Part shown: in pieces, positions 36,013 to 46,963 of the stretch | How positions within the stretch are numbered: position 1 is the first letter of the stretch | How the letters are laid out: each line of letters opens with the position of its first letter | Notes under the pieces: generated by a model | The model's input: the letters and a program-made list of their open reading frames with translations, nothing else | The model's database searches: none | What the model was told of the DNA's origin: nothing | Translations under genes and position numbers: made by a program | From: Piper betle | Taxonomy: Eukaryota > Streptophyta > Magnoliopsida > Piperales > Piperaceae | NCBI GenBank assembly: GCA_033002965.1 | Contig: JAURVB010002535.1 | Span: 62,001 to 126,000, forward strand | Length of the DNA stretch: 64,000 nucleotides | Direction of reading: 5' to 3'

Positions 36013-38500
36013 CTCAATAAAGTGGAAACAAATGAATTCAAGTCGAATTTTTTAAAACGTATCAATAAGCTAGACCCATGCTATGAGTTGTTTCATGCCA
36101 CAAATAAACTCGAATGCTCAAGAAATCAATTGGACAGACGGATTCACATTCTTTTCACATTTCAAGCATCTAATAAATTAAGCAAGTTGTGTGGAAAATT
36201 TTAATAATTAATGAGGTGGTTGGATGTTATGAGTGAGTTTGTAAAATCAGGAGGGTATAAATTTTCAAGTAGAATTTATACATTAATTACCATATCCCTT
36301 TCGGAGTGGAGAATCGATTATGGATGCCAATTTTGTAAAAAATTACAAAGACTCTATCACTTTTATCTTCCCATGTAGTAGACATCCACAATGTTTTCTT
36401 TTCTCCCCCTTGTGTCGTCTCTTCCTTATTGGAGTATCTCCATCTTCTCTCGCATATATGTATACCTCTCCTTCTCTCCCCCTTGTTACTCTATGTCCTA
36501 AGTGCATGCAACTGTATTTGTTGTGTATTAAACAAATTTTCATAAGTGCATGCAACTGTATTTGTTGTGTATTAAAAAAATTTTCAGGGCGTTTGTGCTC
36601 TTTTTGGTTTGGGTTTGATAATGGGTGATTAAATATTAATTAATTCATAATAAATTAAAATTGAGTTAAATTAAATCAAGTGATGACATTAGTAATGGTT
36701 GATCATGTGTTTATTATCATATGGTTATTGATATCAATGAAATCATGCTTTATATTATTTATAAATAACTAAATTATTATTATTATTATTATTATTAGTT
36801 ATTATTGTCAGTGTTGCTGATTTATGTATGTAGTTGTACTTTAAATTCATGTTCATGGTGGGATAATTATTAATAAATAATTGTTCATATAATATTAAAT
36901 AAGTATATTGTGTTTTGATTTGGGATATGTATATTAATTATATTATATAATGTTAATAAATGTTAGAGCTAATCATGATCTATATGTGTTTTTTAATGGT
37001 TATAGTTAACTAATTAAAGAATGATATTTTAATCTATTCATTAAGTAGTTATAATTAATTAAAGTAACAAGGATGACGTCTTTATATCTTAGTAAGTTAA
37101 TACGTGTATGCGATCATGAGTTATTAAATATTAATTGAATCACAATTATAGTTAATCGTTGTTGGGTTCATTAAAATGTTGTAAATTTATGTGTATGAGT
37201 GTATTATAAATGTTGCATGAATATTTTATCAGTTAAAATGAGATTAGAAATAAATTATCATTCAGTGTTTACAATCATTTATATTTATAATGTCACTACT
37301 AAAATACAAAGATAGTAACCTTATGTGGTTGTATTGGTAAATTAATGTATGGATTTTTAGAATATAATGATATAATAATCGCAAGCGTTGAATCGTAATA
37401 GCATGCTTAGAATAAATAAAGTTCGAGCCTTTATCGAGTTAAGTAATTTAAAATAATCTACTGATAAAATATCCTTTAAATTTTAATCAAGATATATTAA
37501 ATAATTGGATACGACGGTCTAACTAATCTTAGGATAATTAATCAGAGTTAGTGAAAACTTAATAAATTATTATTAAAAAATATTCAATCTATTATAAATG
37601 GAATAAGTAATTGCTATTTCTTAGTAAGAATTAAAATGTGATAATAATTAAAAGTCTAAATGGTAACCTAATTTTCTAGGGTGGTAATCTTAATATGATT
37701 TCTTTGGTTAAATAATTAATGCATCAAGGAAAATACACTAATATTAGTAATTAAATACATGATAGTAAGTTAATAATCAAGTTATGATTGGCTAAGGGTG
37801 ACTTGTAATTTGAATAATTAATTTAAAAGTGAGGCATGACATAATTGATTGTTTCATATTAGTTTAATATTTTGTATGTTGCACGTTTATTTTGTCGAGT
37901 TTTAATCATCATATAATAAACTTATTTCATTGCATCCATTTTTGCTCGTACAAAATTATACCAATGTATAATTTTATTGTTTTATTCAGATTAAGATCGT
38001 GTGTCATAGTTACGGGTGCCTCATCATAATTTTGGGTTCGGATAATTACTTGAAATATTATATATTCTTAATTAGGAGTTTTTGTTGGCCTAAGCCCAAT
38101 TTTGATCACCGTGGACCGAGCACAACCGAGCTCAAAGAATTGACTTAGTCCCGACTCGGGGTTGGGTTGCACCCTTAAAATTTTTACAAGATTAATTATT
38201 CTTTCCCATGCCGAAAGGGATGACAGGGTGCAATGGCACAAGATAACTCATTATGCACTTGTGATAACGAGAGGGTGAGTCAATAACAAATATCAACAAC
38301 TACAAGCCATGGGCCACATAGTGTGTGTGTGCATATATAAGATTGAAGCTAGATGGGGCGGCCACCCTCCCGACATAATAAGAGCTTGACATAGGCTCAT
38401 AATCACTAAAAGACTCAATTAATGATGTTGTAGAATATATTTACTTGTTATTTATAATTATATGACTAAGTATTTTTATCACTAATGAAGAATTGCCTTA
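36013..38500. other. AT-rich DNA without recognisable genes
   Basis: About 2.5 kb of very AT-rich sequence with scattered stops, an (ATT)n run at 36,775-36,798 and a 44-bp duplication at 36,499. A short GC-richer piece at 38,100-38,190 ends TTTTTACA but could not be tied to an LTR family. I see no gene here. Confidence 0.5.
36499..36586. repeat. 44-bp tandem duplication
   Basis: Two head-to-tail copies start TAAGTGCATGCAACTGTATT at 36,499 and 36,543 and differ at about one position, indicating a recent duplication. Confidence 0.92.
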
Positions 38501-38527
38501 GTAGGAGTGAGCATTGAAGGATAAGTA

Positions 38528-38909
38528 GGGTCCCACTAGACCACGAATTGTCAGACATTCAGGTCGTTCCATGTGGCAAGATCTGAGTTGTCCACCTCAG
38601 CCCTAGCATTCTCCCTTTGATTTTATTATAACTTTCCCACATTTTTCAGAACTACATACCCACAGTGCCGCAGCCACTTTGGCTCGCCTCCGGCGGGACC
38701 TCAGCCTTACAAATCCGGTGACTGGATGAGGGCCGAGGTCGCAATGGCAGCAAGCCAAAGTGGACGCGGCGCTATGGGTGCGTAGTTTTGAAAAATGTGG
38801 GAAAGTTATAGTAAAATCAAAGGGAGAATGACAGGGTTGACGTGAACAACTCAAATCTTGCCATGTGGCACGATTTGAACATCCCACAACTCATGGTCTA
38901 GTGGGACCC
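38528..38909. repeat. Foldback: 157-bp inverted repeat around a 68-bp centre
   Basis: The left arm 38,528-38,684 is the imperfect reverse complement of 38,753-38,909. Both outer ends read GGGTCCCACTAGACCA / TGGTCTAGTGGGACCC. The right arm belongs to the family-D LTR, since the same sequence lies once at 46,197-46,353. The left arm therefore looks like an inverted duplication of LTR DNA, though a foldback element inserted in the LTR family is an alternative. No matching target duplication was seen outside the arms. Confidence 0.8.
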
Positions 38910-39411
38910 ACCTATGGGTATATGAAAATACATATAGATAGAAAGCTCAGATCAAGGCTATCCAAGGTCAAAACTAATTTGAGTCCTAAAATTGACTTTC
39001 TAGGTGGGAATTGAGGCTAGACTGGTAAATGGGCCTCGAAATGCTAAACGCAATCGAGCTGGGCCCATGGGGCACAATTTGACGGTTTGAAATCCCTATG
39101 ATGCATGCAATAAGATACTCTGAAAATCCCAAGCGTGGCCTAGATCTAGGCCTAAAATCCTAGCTAATTCATAAAAATCATATGTATACCTCGTGTATAT
39201 ACTAATAACTCATTCTTTATAGTATCATAACTGAAACTATCATATGCATGTCGCGCATACTCAGCCTCTTTAACATGCTCATATATGGCCATCTGAGCCT
39301 CATAATTATATTCTTACCATTGTTCTGACTCGAACTCGCTCGAACTGACTCGAGATTGATCCGAACCGGCCAACTACAAGCTGGTACCTTACCCATTGTT
39401 GGGGTTTTACA
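38753..39411 (-). mobile_element. Family-D 3' LTR (minus strand), truncated
   Basis: On the minus strand it starts TGTAAAACCCCAACAATGGG at 39,411 and matches the first 670-680 bases of the 5' LTR (46,196-46,873). Shared landmarks are the CTATGGGTGCGTAGTT block, the TCAAAGGGAGAATG block and TAGGCCTAAAATC. Beyond about 38,753 the match is lost and the foldback arm begins, so most of the LTR is missing. Confidence 0.8.
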
Positions 39412-39440
39412 ACCTCTCCTCTTGATAAAAATTCTGTCCT
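39412..39440 (-). other. Polypurine tract of family-D element
   Basis: On the minus strand, TTTTGAGGACAGAATTTTTA then TCAAGAGGAGAGGT directly precedes the LTR start, the same ending as in the other Del/Tekay-like elements of this window. Confidence 0.8.
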
Positions 39441-42400
39441 CAAAATTTCTCATATCAACGGCGATCAAAAGACTCAACTAAAGAAGCCACTGAGCTAGAA
39501 AAACTAAAGTTGTTGAGCCATAACCTAGAGGGTAGCTCTATCTCAAAGGCTAGTCGCATACTATGCAAACAGACCAACATGAAGTTGGAACACTAAACAC
39601 TGACGAAGATCGTGTGCTCCTTACTAATCTAGGTGGGCAAGACCACACAGAGTCGAATCAACTGGCTAAACATGACATTTATGCGGAAATCATCTGTCTA
39701 GACTGACCATACATGCTCAAATAGTCTCGTTGGACTAACTCCTAGGGCCACTGTGAACTATGGGGTCTGAAATGCAATGACCTCGGTGGGAAAAACCTTG
39801 GTTTACCTCTAAGGGTCTACTGGGGTGGTCAAGCAGGTACTCTAAAGTACTACAAGGTACTAGTCAAAACTACATCAGGAATAACTATCTCGGTGTGAGG
39901 TATGCGACCTAACTTCTACCCATATCTCCATGATCCTCATCAATGAGATAGGTAAATGATGCGTACCCTCATGGCACTCTGCTCTAGGTCATATGGCTAT
40001 ACAAGGGTGTCCTGTGAGTCCTGCTAGCATATGGTGGACTCTAGTACCAAATAAGGGTATATACTAATGGGTTGTATGGTTCAATGCCACCAATCTAGGT
40101 CAATCTCTTAGGTGTCTCTGTAAGAGGAATTGGATTGCTCACAGGGTCTTAGCCAATTCAGTCTTGAATCAAATCTTGCTCTGTTTCATAATAGAACAAG
40201 GACAGTTGCTATAACTCTATTGTGCGCTATGGCTCTCGTAATAGTCTATATGACCACTACGGCTGTTGAAGAGGGCTCTTTGTGATGGAATGGAGGCAAG
40301 AACACCTGCACATATACAACGTGCCTCAAGGAGTATGAAAACATACTCTGCACGGAACTATAGGATTTGCATCTAGTCTGTGGCATGTGCGCTGGTCAAT
40401 GCTTGTTCATCTTAATCATCTGAGAAATAGATAGTATGACTGATATATCTAGAAGGGTGAGTGTGAAAGTACTCGGGTAGAGGCTCAACTCTGTCTGACA
40501 TTTATGGTCACATGACAAGTGAATGGATCTCTCATGAAAACTGGTCACACTACTCTACGACTCTAACTATGAAGTGTCTCATCCTCACATAGTCTGACAT
40601 CGGGGCCAGCCTATGGAACAACCAATCAATGATGAGCCTAATAGATGGCTCTTAAGTAGTTCTAATTCAATCAGCTAACAATAGGCATGCATTTCTTGAT
40701 ACCATACTAGTCATGATTTCCAAACGGGCAGGGTATAAATGACCCAAAGTACCACTATCTCTCCTTGAGTCTATAGGGACTCATAATGAGGTTTAACACG
40801 TGTCTCATCTGCTCTTCTGTGGTGTGTGACTTGTCATCCCGTTCAGATTTGAAGCGCTAATTTTGACTCACATGACTACTACCGCTGTGGTAGACTCTCA
40901 AGCAAAGTTGTTAGTTAAGATAAGCATACACTAGTGTCTTCCTAACTAGTGAGAGTGATCCAATCAGACTAAAGTCCCTATTTGCATTGTTTCCAAGCTT
41001 GGGTGAAGTTGTCTTCTCCAGATTGGTCTGTCATCAGCTACCTACACTATAAGTCCTATATAGTACCACAAAGGTATGTCCTATACTCGAGGGCAAAGGC
41101 TAAATCCTATATCTCAGAGTAAAGACCTAATCGTGTTGGCGAAGCAGAAGGAAAATATTATTTTCCAAATGGACGCTCCCTCACTAAACCCATCAACTAT
41201 GACAAAATTCTAATACGAGTTGAACTCCTCTCATTGGCTGAGGTCACAGTGCATGTCTGCCATCTGCATGATCTATATACCATACACATGTTGTCATGAT
41301 GACTGAATAATTTGACTAGTGTGGTCATCTCATCTAGAGGTCATACTGTCCTATTTTCAGATTCTATCGATATACATCCCTAAAAGACACTAATACTGTC
41401 TGATGATCCTTGTAAGACTGTAACTAATATTATCTTGCAATACACATCTAACCCATAGATGTCAGGTCAAGGTGATGGTATGTAAGATGGCTAGTGAAGT
41501 CAATCCTATTTCCTCTCTTCAAAATTATCTCAATGCACCTAACTTTCCTCTGCCTGATTAATGTTATCATAGCTATATCTAGTCCTCAATATTTGACCTA
41601 ACTCTGCTCTCAATGTTGTGACAGGCAGTCTCTGTGCAAAGCTAAGAAAATCTTCAAGTAGTTGTCCTCCTATAGGGTGAGGTAACTACTTGGCCCTTAC
41701 TTCAACAATAACTACTCCACTTGATCAGCGGTAGGGCAATATACGGACAGCAGTTGTGCATCACGGACAACAATAGTGCGCAGTCTGTCGGTGGTAATGC
41801 ATCATAGTCGGTGGTTGGGCAACTCAGACGGTGGTTGTGTAACTTGGATAGCGGTTGTGCTATTCAGATTGTGGTTGTATAACTCGGATGCTGGTTGTGC
41901 TATTCGGATGTTGGTTGTGTAACTAGAACAGCGGTTGTGCTACTCGGATGGCGGTTGTGCTATTCAGGAGCTAAAGATCTGATCCTTATTATATACGTCG
42001 TGAACCCATTATTGTCTTTGGCATGTTTATTTCCATATGTCTATCTTCCCAGAGGTAGCTGTTATTAACTTGACTTAGGCTATACAACCATGTGTGCCTA
42101 ATTCGGAGGGTGTCTGGATCATAGTGGTGACACGTACAATGGTGACCCAATGTTGAGCCTACACGTATCTCCTGAAATCTCGGGTGAATGCTCTTATAAA
42201 TACTGACTGGTCCTCATTAGCCATCACTGATCTGCCCTTTAAGGATTGAGTTAAATTCGGTCAACCGTCTAAATCTATAGTCAAATGTAATCTTGCTCAT
42301 TTTCGGTGTTTTCTCGCCTCTGTCAGTTGAAGAGTGGCTAACAATACTGTTGGGACAAAGATATACTAGTGGAAGAGGGGGAAAGATGATGAAGTGTTCA

Positions 42401-43097
42401 TGGGACTATAAATCCACCTCGCTACTCATCCTCATCCACTGCTATCTCCTTGAAGTGTCCATCTAAGTCATCTGCCCAAACTCTCATTTGTGCTCCAAGT
42501 ATTCCAAGTGCTTAAGTGGATTTGCTGGCATAGTCATATCCTCCATCCACAAGGATTTATCTGAAGATCTATGTTCCCTACTGTAGACCTCGAACTATGC
42601 CTAATGGATCTGTTTAAAGCACTCAATAGTCCACGCTCATATGCCACAAAACTATCCGAGTATCTCCATACTCTAAGATCCCTATTGGTGTCATCTCTTA
42701 TGACTCTGTCTACAATGTGCACCATGTCCCAAGGAAGGACTCATGTGGTGACATGTGAAAGGCGGGCAAGTGCTAAAATGTGGTTGCCAAAGTTCAAGGT
42801 ACTCCTGATCACCATATAACTCAATCTTAAATAACTGAGAATGTGGACAGTCATAAGTTGTCTAAATCTCTCGCACGGTAAAAGGAAAGACGTGTCTCTG
42901 AGCTTATCATGACATACTAGTGAGATCTATGCTGGCATCTACTGAAATCATGATCTCATATCCATCTCATAATTTCTATTACTGTAACATGCATTGCTCA
43001 AGTCTGACTGAGTAAAAATATGAAATACTAAGAAAATACATGTCTGCTTGGCTAAGGACAACTCCACACACTTGGCTCAAAACAAAAGTCTTCCATC
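39441..43097 (-). pseudogene. Decayed internal region of family-D element
   Basis: It is framed by a PBS on the right (43,897) and PPT on the left (39,412), so it should hold gag-pol read on the minus strand. About 3.7 kb remains, short of the 5-6 kb of an intact element. Stops are dense in every frame and I could not read an RT, integrase or zinc-knuckle motif. A 20-bp minisatellite sits at 41,741-41,970, roughly where a gag linker could have been. Annotation rests on the boundaries, not on coding content. Confidence 0.5.
41741..41970. repeat. 20-bp minisatellite, about 11 units
   Basis: The period is exactly 20 bp, with consensus close to AACTCGGATGGCGGTTGTGC. Units tend to alternate endings GTGC and GTGT, hinting at a 40-bp higher-order unit in 41,821-41,960. 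The first units are more diverged. Since 20 is not a multiple of three, it was not kept as a protein repeat. Confidence 0.9.
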
Positions 43098-43102
43098 TCA
43101 AT
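43098..43102 (+). repeat. Target-site duplication TCAAT (left)
   Basis: It is identical to 43,879-43,883 on the far side of the TRIM array. Confidence 0.85.
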
Positions 43103-43878
43103 TGTAACGACCCAGCCCAAAGTGTAACGTAATGGGCTAAGTCATCTCTTTAAAATGGGTACCCTGGAAGTTAAAGATCTATAGTCCATTCCCACTTATA
43201 AACAAGATCTTCTCCCAGTAGGTATTAGATGTGGGACTAAGTTGAGGGATCTCACAATCCACCCACCTTAGGGAATTTCGTCCCCGAAATGCCTATTCTT
43301 GGCCCGTTGCTAGCACCAGCCCACGACCTTTCTGGCCCGTGACCGGCAGCCTAACCAACGTTGCTAATCCAGCCCACCATCTAACACGGAACCAGGTCGG
43401 CTCTGATACCATTTGTAACGACCCAGCCCAAAGTGCAACGTAATGGGCTAAGTCATTTCTTTAAAATGGGTACCCCGGAAGTTAAAGATCTATAGTCCAT
43501 TCCCACTTATAAACAGGATCTTCTCCTAGTAGGTATTAGATGTGGCACTAAGTTGAGGGATCTCACAATCCACCCACCTTAGGGAATTTCGTCCTCGAAA
43601 TGCCTATTCTTGGCCCGTTGCTAGCCCCAACCCACGACCTTTCTGGCCCGTGACCGGCAGCCTAGCCAACGTTTCTAATCCAGCCCACCATCTAACACGG
43701 AACCAGGTCGGCTCTGATACCATTTGTAACGACCCAGCCCAAAGTGTAACGTAATGGGCTAAGTCATCTCTTTAAAATGGGTACCCTGGAAGTTAAAGAT
43801 CTATAGTCCATTCCCACTTATAAACAGGATCTTCTCCCAGTAGGTATTAGATGTGGGACTAAGTTGAGGGATCTCACA
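43103..43878 (-). mobile_element. TRIM dimer (family T): LTR-internal-LTR-internal-LTR
   Basis: Unit starts at 43,103, 43,414 and 43,725 give an exact 311-bp period. LTRs are 154 bp (43,103-43,256, 43,414-43,567 and 43,725-43,878), internals 157 bp. On the minus strand each LTR runs TGTGAGATCCC...GGGTCGTTACA and contains TTTATAAG as a TATA box. Each internal begins AATGGTATCAGAGCCGACC, a perfect tRNA-iMet primer site, and ends CGGGGACGAAATTCCCTAAGGT then GGGTGGAT, a polypurine end like that of the large chromoviruses. There is no coding capacity. A perfect 5-bp duplication TCAAT frames the whole array. Units are nearly identical, so amplification is recent. Confidence 0.92.
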
Positions 43879-43896
43879 TCAATCGACCAAGAGATA

Positions 43897-43911
43897 GCTC
43901 TGATATCAATT
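43897..43911 (-). other. Primer binding site of family-D element
   Basis: On the minus strand AATTGATATCAGAGCT follows the LTR end GGTGTTACA, a near-intact tRNA-iMet primer site. Confidence 0.8.
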
Positions 43912-46873
43912 TGTAACACCTCGATTTTGGTTCACCTAAAGACTGAATAATAAATATTACGATTGAGTCGAGTCATGTTTAAAATTGTTGGACGGTATGA
44001 CTCGATTGATAAAATAGATCGAAACAACCCACTTGGTGTCATGGGAATGGAAGACATTGTTAAATACGCGTCAAAACATATCAAATATAAGTAATAGTAA
44101 GAAAAGAAATAAATACATTGAGTTTAGTGTATGTAACGTTTATCTGTCCTTCCACCAAAGTCGACTCAGGATTTGCAAGACCTATATATATTATATGAAA
44201 AACGTCAATAACGACTGTAATTGCACCAAAAAATAACTAATACAATCTGGCAAATGGGTATTCTATTACCCATGAAAACTTATGAAACTTCAAGATTGCC
44301 TCATACTAGGCAGTAAGCAAACATATTTTAGCAAGTGTCAGCTTGCATGCATGGCTAATGTTCACATTCATACATACAATGCTTACGCCATCACATCTTC
44401 CATATTTCACCTGCAAAGGTACTCGACTGGAAAAAGGAACAATTAAGTTAGTGCCAAATTCTGGAAATGTGCTGTGCTACACAGTACCCTCATACGCCAC
44501 ACTACTTTAAGGTTTGAAAGAGTACTAGTGTGGCCCATACATATCTCTATACCCCTCACTCTCTTCTTCGTGAAATCCGTAAAAATGAGCATACTTATAT
44601 AATAGGTTTAGAGAAGAGGCTTATATCATATATTTCTTAAGCTTCAATTCAAAAACTAACAAGAGATCTTATCCTCATAGTTTTATTAAACATGTGTAGA
44701 AAACACGACTAAATGGCCTGAGATCGAAGGCATCCGATAAAATGCCGCTGATGCCATCCAACGTCTAAAACACGGTTAAACTCAACACACAAGGAGTCCA
44801 GTAGAGAGGGAGAGTCCTATAGATATGTGGTCCAAGCTCCAAGCATATTAACACATCTACGGTGAGCTCGAACTCTGTAACCTATTTAAAAACCCAATGC
44901 TAGCTAAAATACTGATAACTATATATAATGCATGCTCATGATGCATGCTCATATGATCAATACATCCTAATAAATAAAACAATACTGAATAAACTTATAA
45001 CTAAACATACAGCACATAAATTGATATAATAATAATAATAATAATAAATAAATAAACACACTCATAGATAATTAGGTAAATAATAAATATATGATTATAA
45101 ATAATAGTATAACAATAAAATAATAAAATAATAATTCTATATAAATGCACGATTAGACACGGGTAAATATCATATATACTCGTGTTAGTAAACTGATAAA
45201 TAATTAAATAAAAAAATTAATTAATTTAATTAATCAATAGATAAATAAATAAATAATATTAATTAATCTTGAAGAATATTAAAATAAATATTAAATATAC
45301 AAACATATACCTAATTACATATAAATAATAACACGAGTAAGAAATAATTAATAATCAATCAATTAATTAAATAAAATAAAATAAACATGAAAAAAATAAT
45401 ATCTATGAATAAATATATTATCAATAACAATAATTAGTCACATAATCATTCATCATAGTCAACAAATATATAAATAATAACGAATGAATAATCATGAATA
45501 AATAAATAAATAATTAATTAATTAAAAAATAAAGAAAAATACTCATAACATCCAAACATGTTAAACAATGTGAATATGCATCTAAACTAATATAGGGGTT
45601 CTCAAATTACCAAAAATAGTCAAGAAATGGCCGAAAACAAGTTGATGGTCGAGAAAAATAGGTAGACACTAACACAGGTGGTGGGGGCGACCATGAGCAA
45701 ACTGGTAAACGGGCTTGACAAAGGGGGCAATGCTAGTTGCCGAAAAATGCCAACGGCGGTGTGGTTGGGCTTGCAGCTAGTCAGGATCAACAAGGGGCAC
45801 AAGGCAGAGGTGCTGGTAGTGACGATTGGTGGAGTCTGGTCGCTGATTGGCCAAAAAATGGCCAGAAAGTGGTGGTATTGCTACCGGATGAGGCAACATC
45901 GCCGACCGTGATTGCGGCCGCAGTAATGGTCGTGGGTGGTTTCACAATGAAGATCTTGGTGAGGGGAAGCTATTAGGGTGATCGGATCGACTGGAGGTGA
46001 CTTGCCGGCACTGGAAAAATGGCCTAAAAGTGTGGCGGCAGTGGTGATGAACAGTGATAGAAACTCGATCGCCGACGGCAAATGCAGCGACATCAATGGT
46101 GACATTGGGTATGGACCGATAGCTGGCCGCGAGATGGTCACAGTTGTATCGATCTGGTGGCCAAAGGAGGGCTAGGGTCGTGCCGATGGCGAGCCCAAGT
46201 GGCTGCGGCGCTATGGGTGCGTAGTTGTGAAAAATGTTGGAAAGTTATAGTAAAATCAAAGGGAGAATGCTAGGGCTGATGTGGATGACTCAGATCTTGC
46301 CACATGGCATGATTAGAACGTCCGACAACTCATGGTCTAGTGGGACTAACCTATGAGTATATGTAATATACATACAGACAGAAAGCTATATGTAATATAC
46401 ATATAGACAGAAAGCTTAGATCGAGACTGTCCAAAGTTGAAACTGATTCAAGTCTTAAAATTGACTCTATAAGCCAGAATTGGGGCAAGAAGGGTAAATG
46501 GGCCTCCAAACCCTAAATGTAATCGAGCTGGACCCACAAGGCAGAATCTGATAATCCAAAATCCCTATGATGCATGCAATGTGATACCCTAAAAATCTCA
46601 AACGAGTACTAAAGGCTGTAACGCCCTAGATTTAGGCCTAAAATCGTGGCTAACTCATAAAAATCATATGTATACCTCGTGTATACACTGATAACCCATT
46701 CTCTATAGTATCATAAGTGAAATTATCATATGCATGTCGCACATACTCAACTTCTATAACATGCTCATATAGCCATTTGGGCCTCATACTCATATTCTTA
46801 ACATAGTTCTGGCCTGGTCCAAAGTGGCCAACTATAAGCAAGTAAAACCCTTACCCAATGTTGGGGTTTTACA
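43912..46873 (-). mobile_element. Family-D 5' LTR (minus strand), 2,962 bp
   Basis: On the minus strand it runs from TGTAAAACCCCAACATTGGG (46,873) to GAACCAAAATCGAGGTGTTACA (43,912), followed by a PBS. It has a GC-rich block (45,650-46,200), a very AT-rich block (44,900-45,600) and then a block with ATTTTATCGGATGCC-type wording shared with Q LTRs, so D and Q appear related in layout. Open frames in the GC-rich block on both strands are not supported as genes. A 29-bp duplication with ATATACATAYAGACAGAAAG lies at about 46,358-46,415. Confidence 0.85.
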
Positions 46874-46958
46874 GGTATAGCCAGGATAGATGGAAGACTC
46901 TGTTATTGGAGTATTGATTTTTCTTGTTTGTTATTATACGTCTAGGTTGTTTGAATGA

Positions 46959-46963
46959 CAGTG
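46959..46963 (+). repeat. Target-site duplication CAGTG (left)
   Basis: It is identical to 56,008-56,012 and frames the entire Q array. Confidence 0.85.

Noticed and set aside
43103..43878. CRISPR-like or satellite array
   Set aside because: The 311-bp period is fully explained by alternating TRIM LTRs and internals with PBS and PPT.
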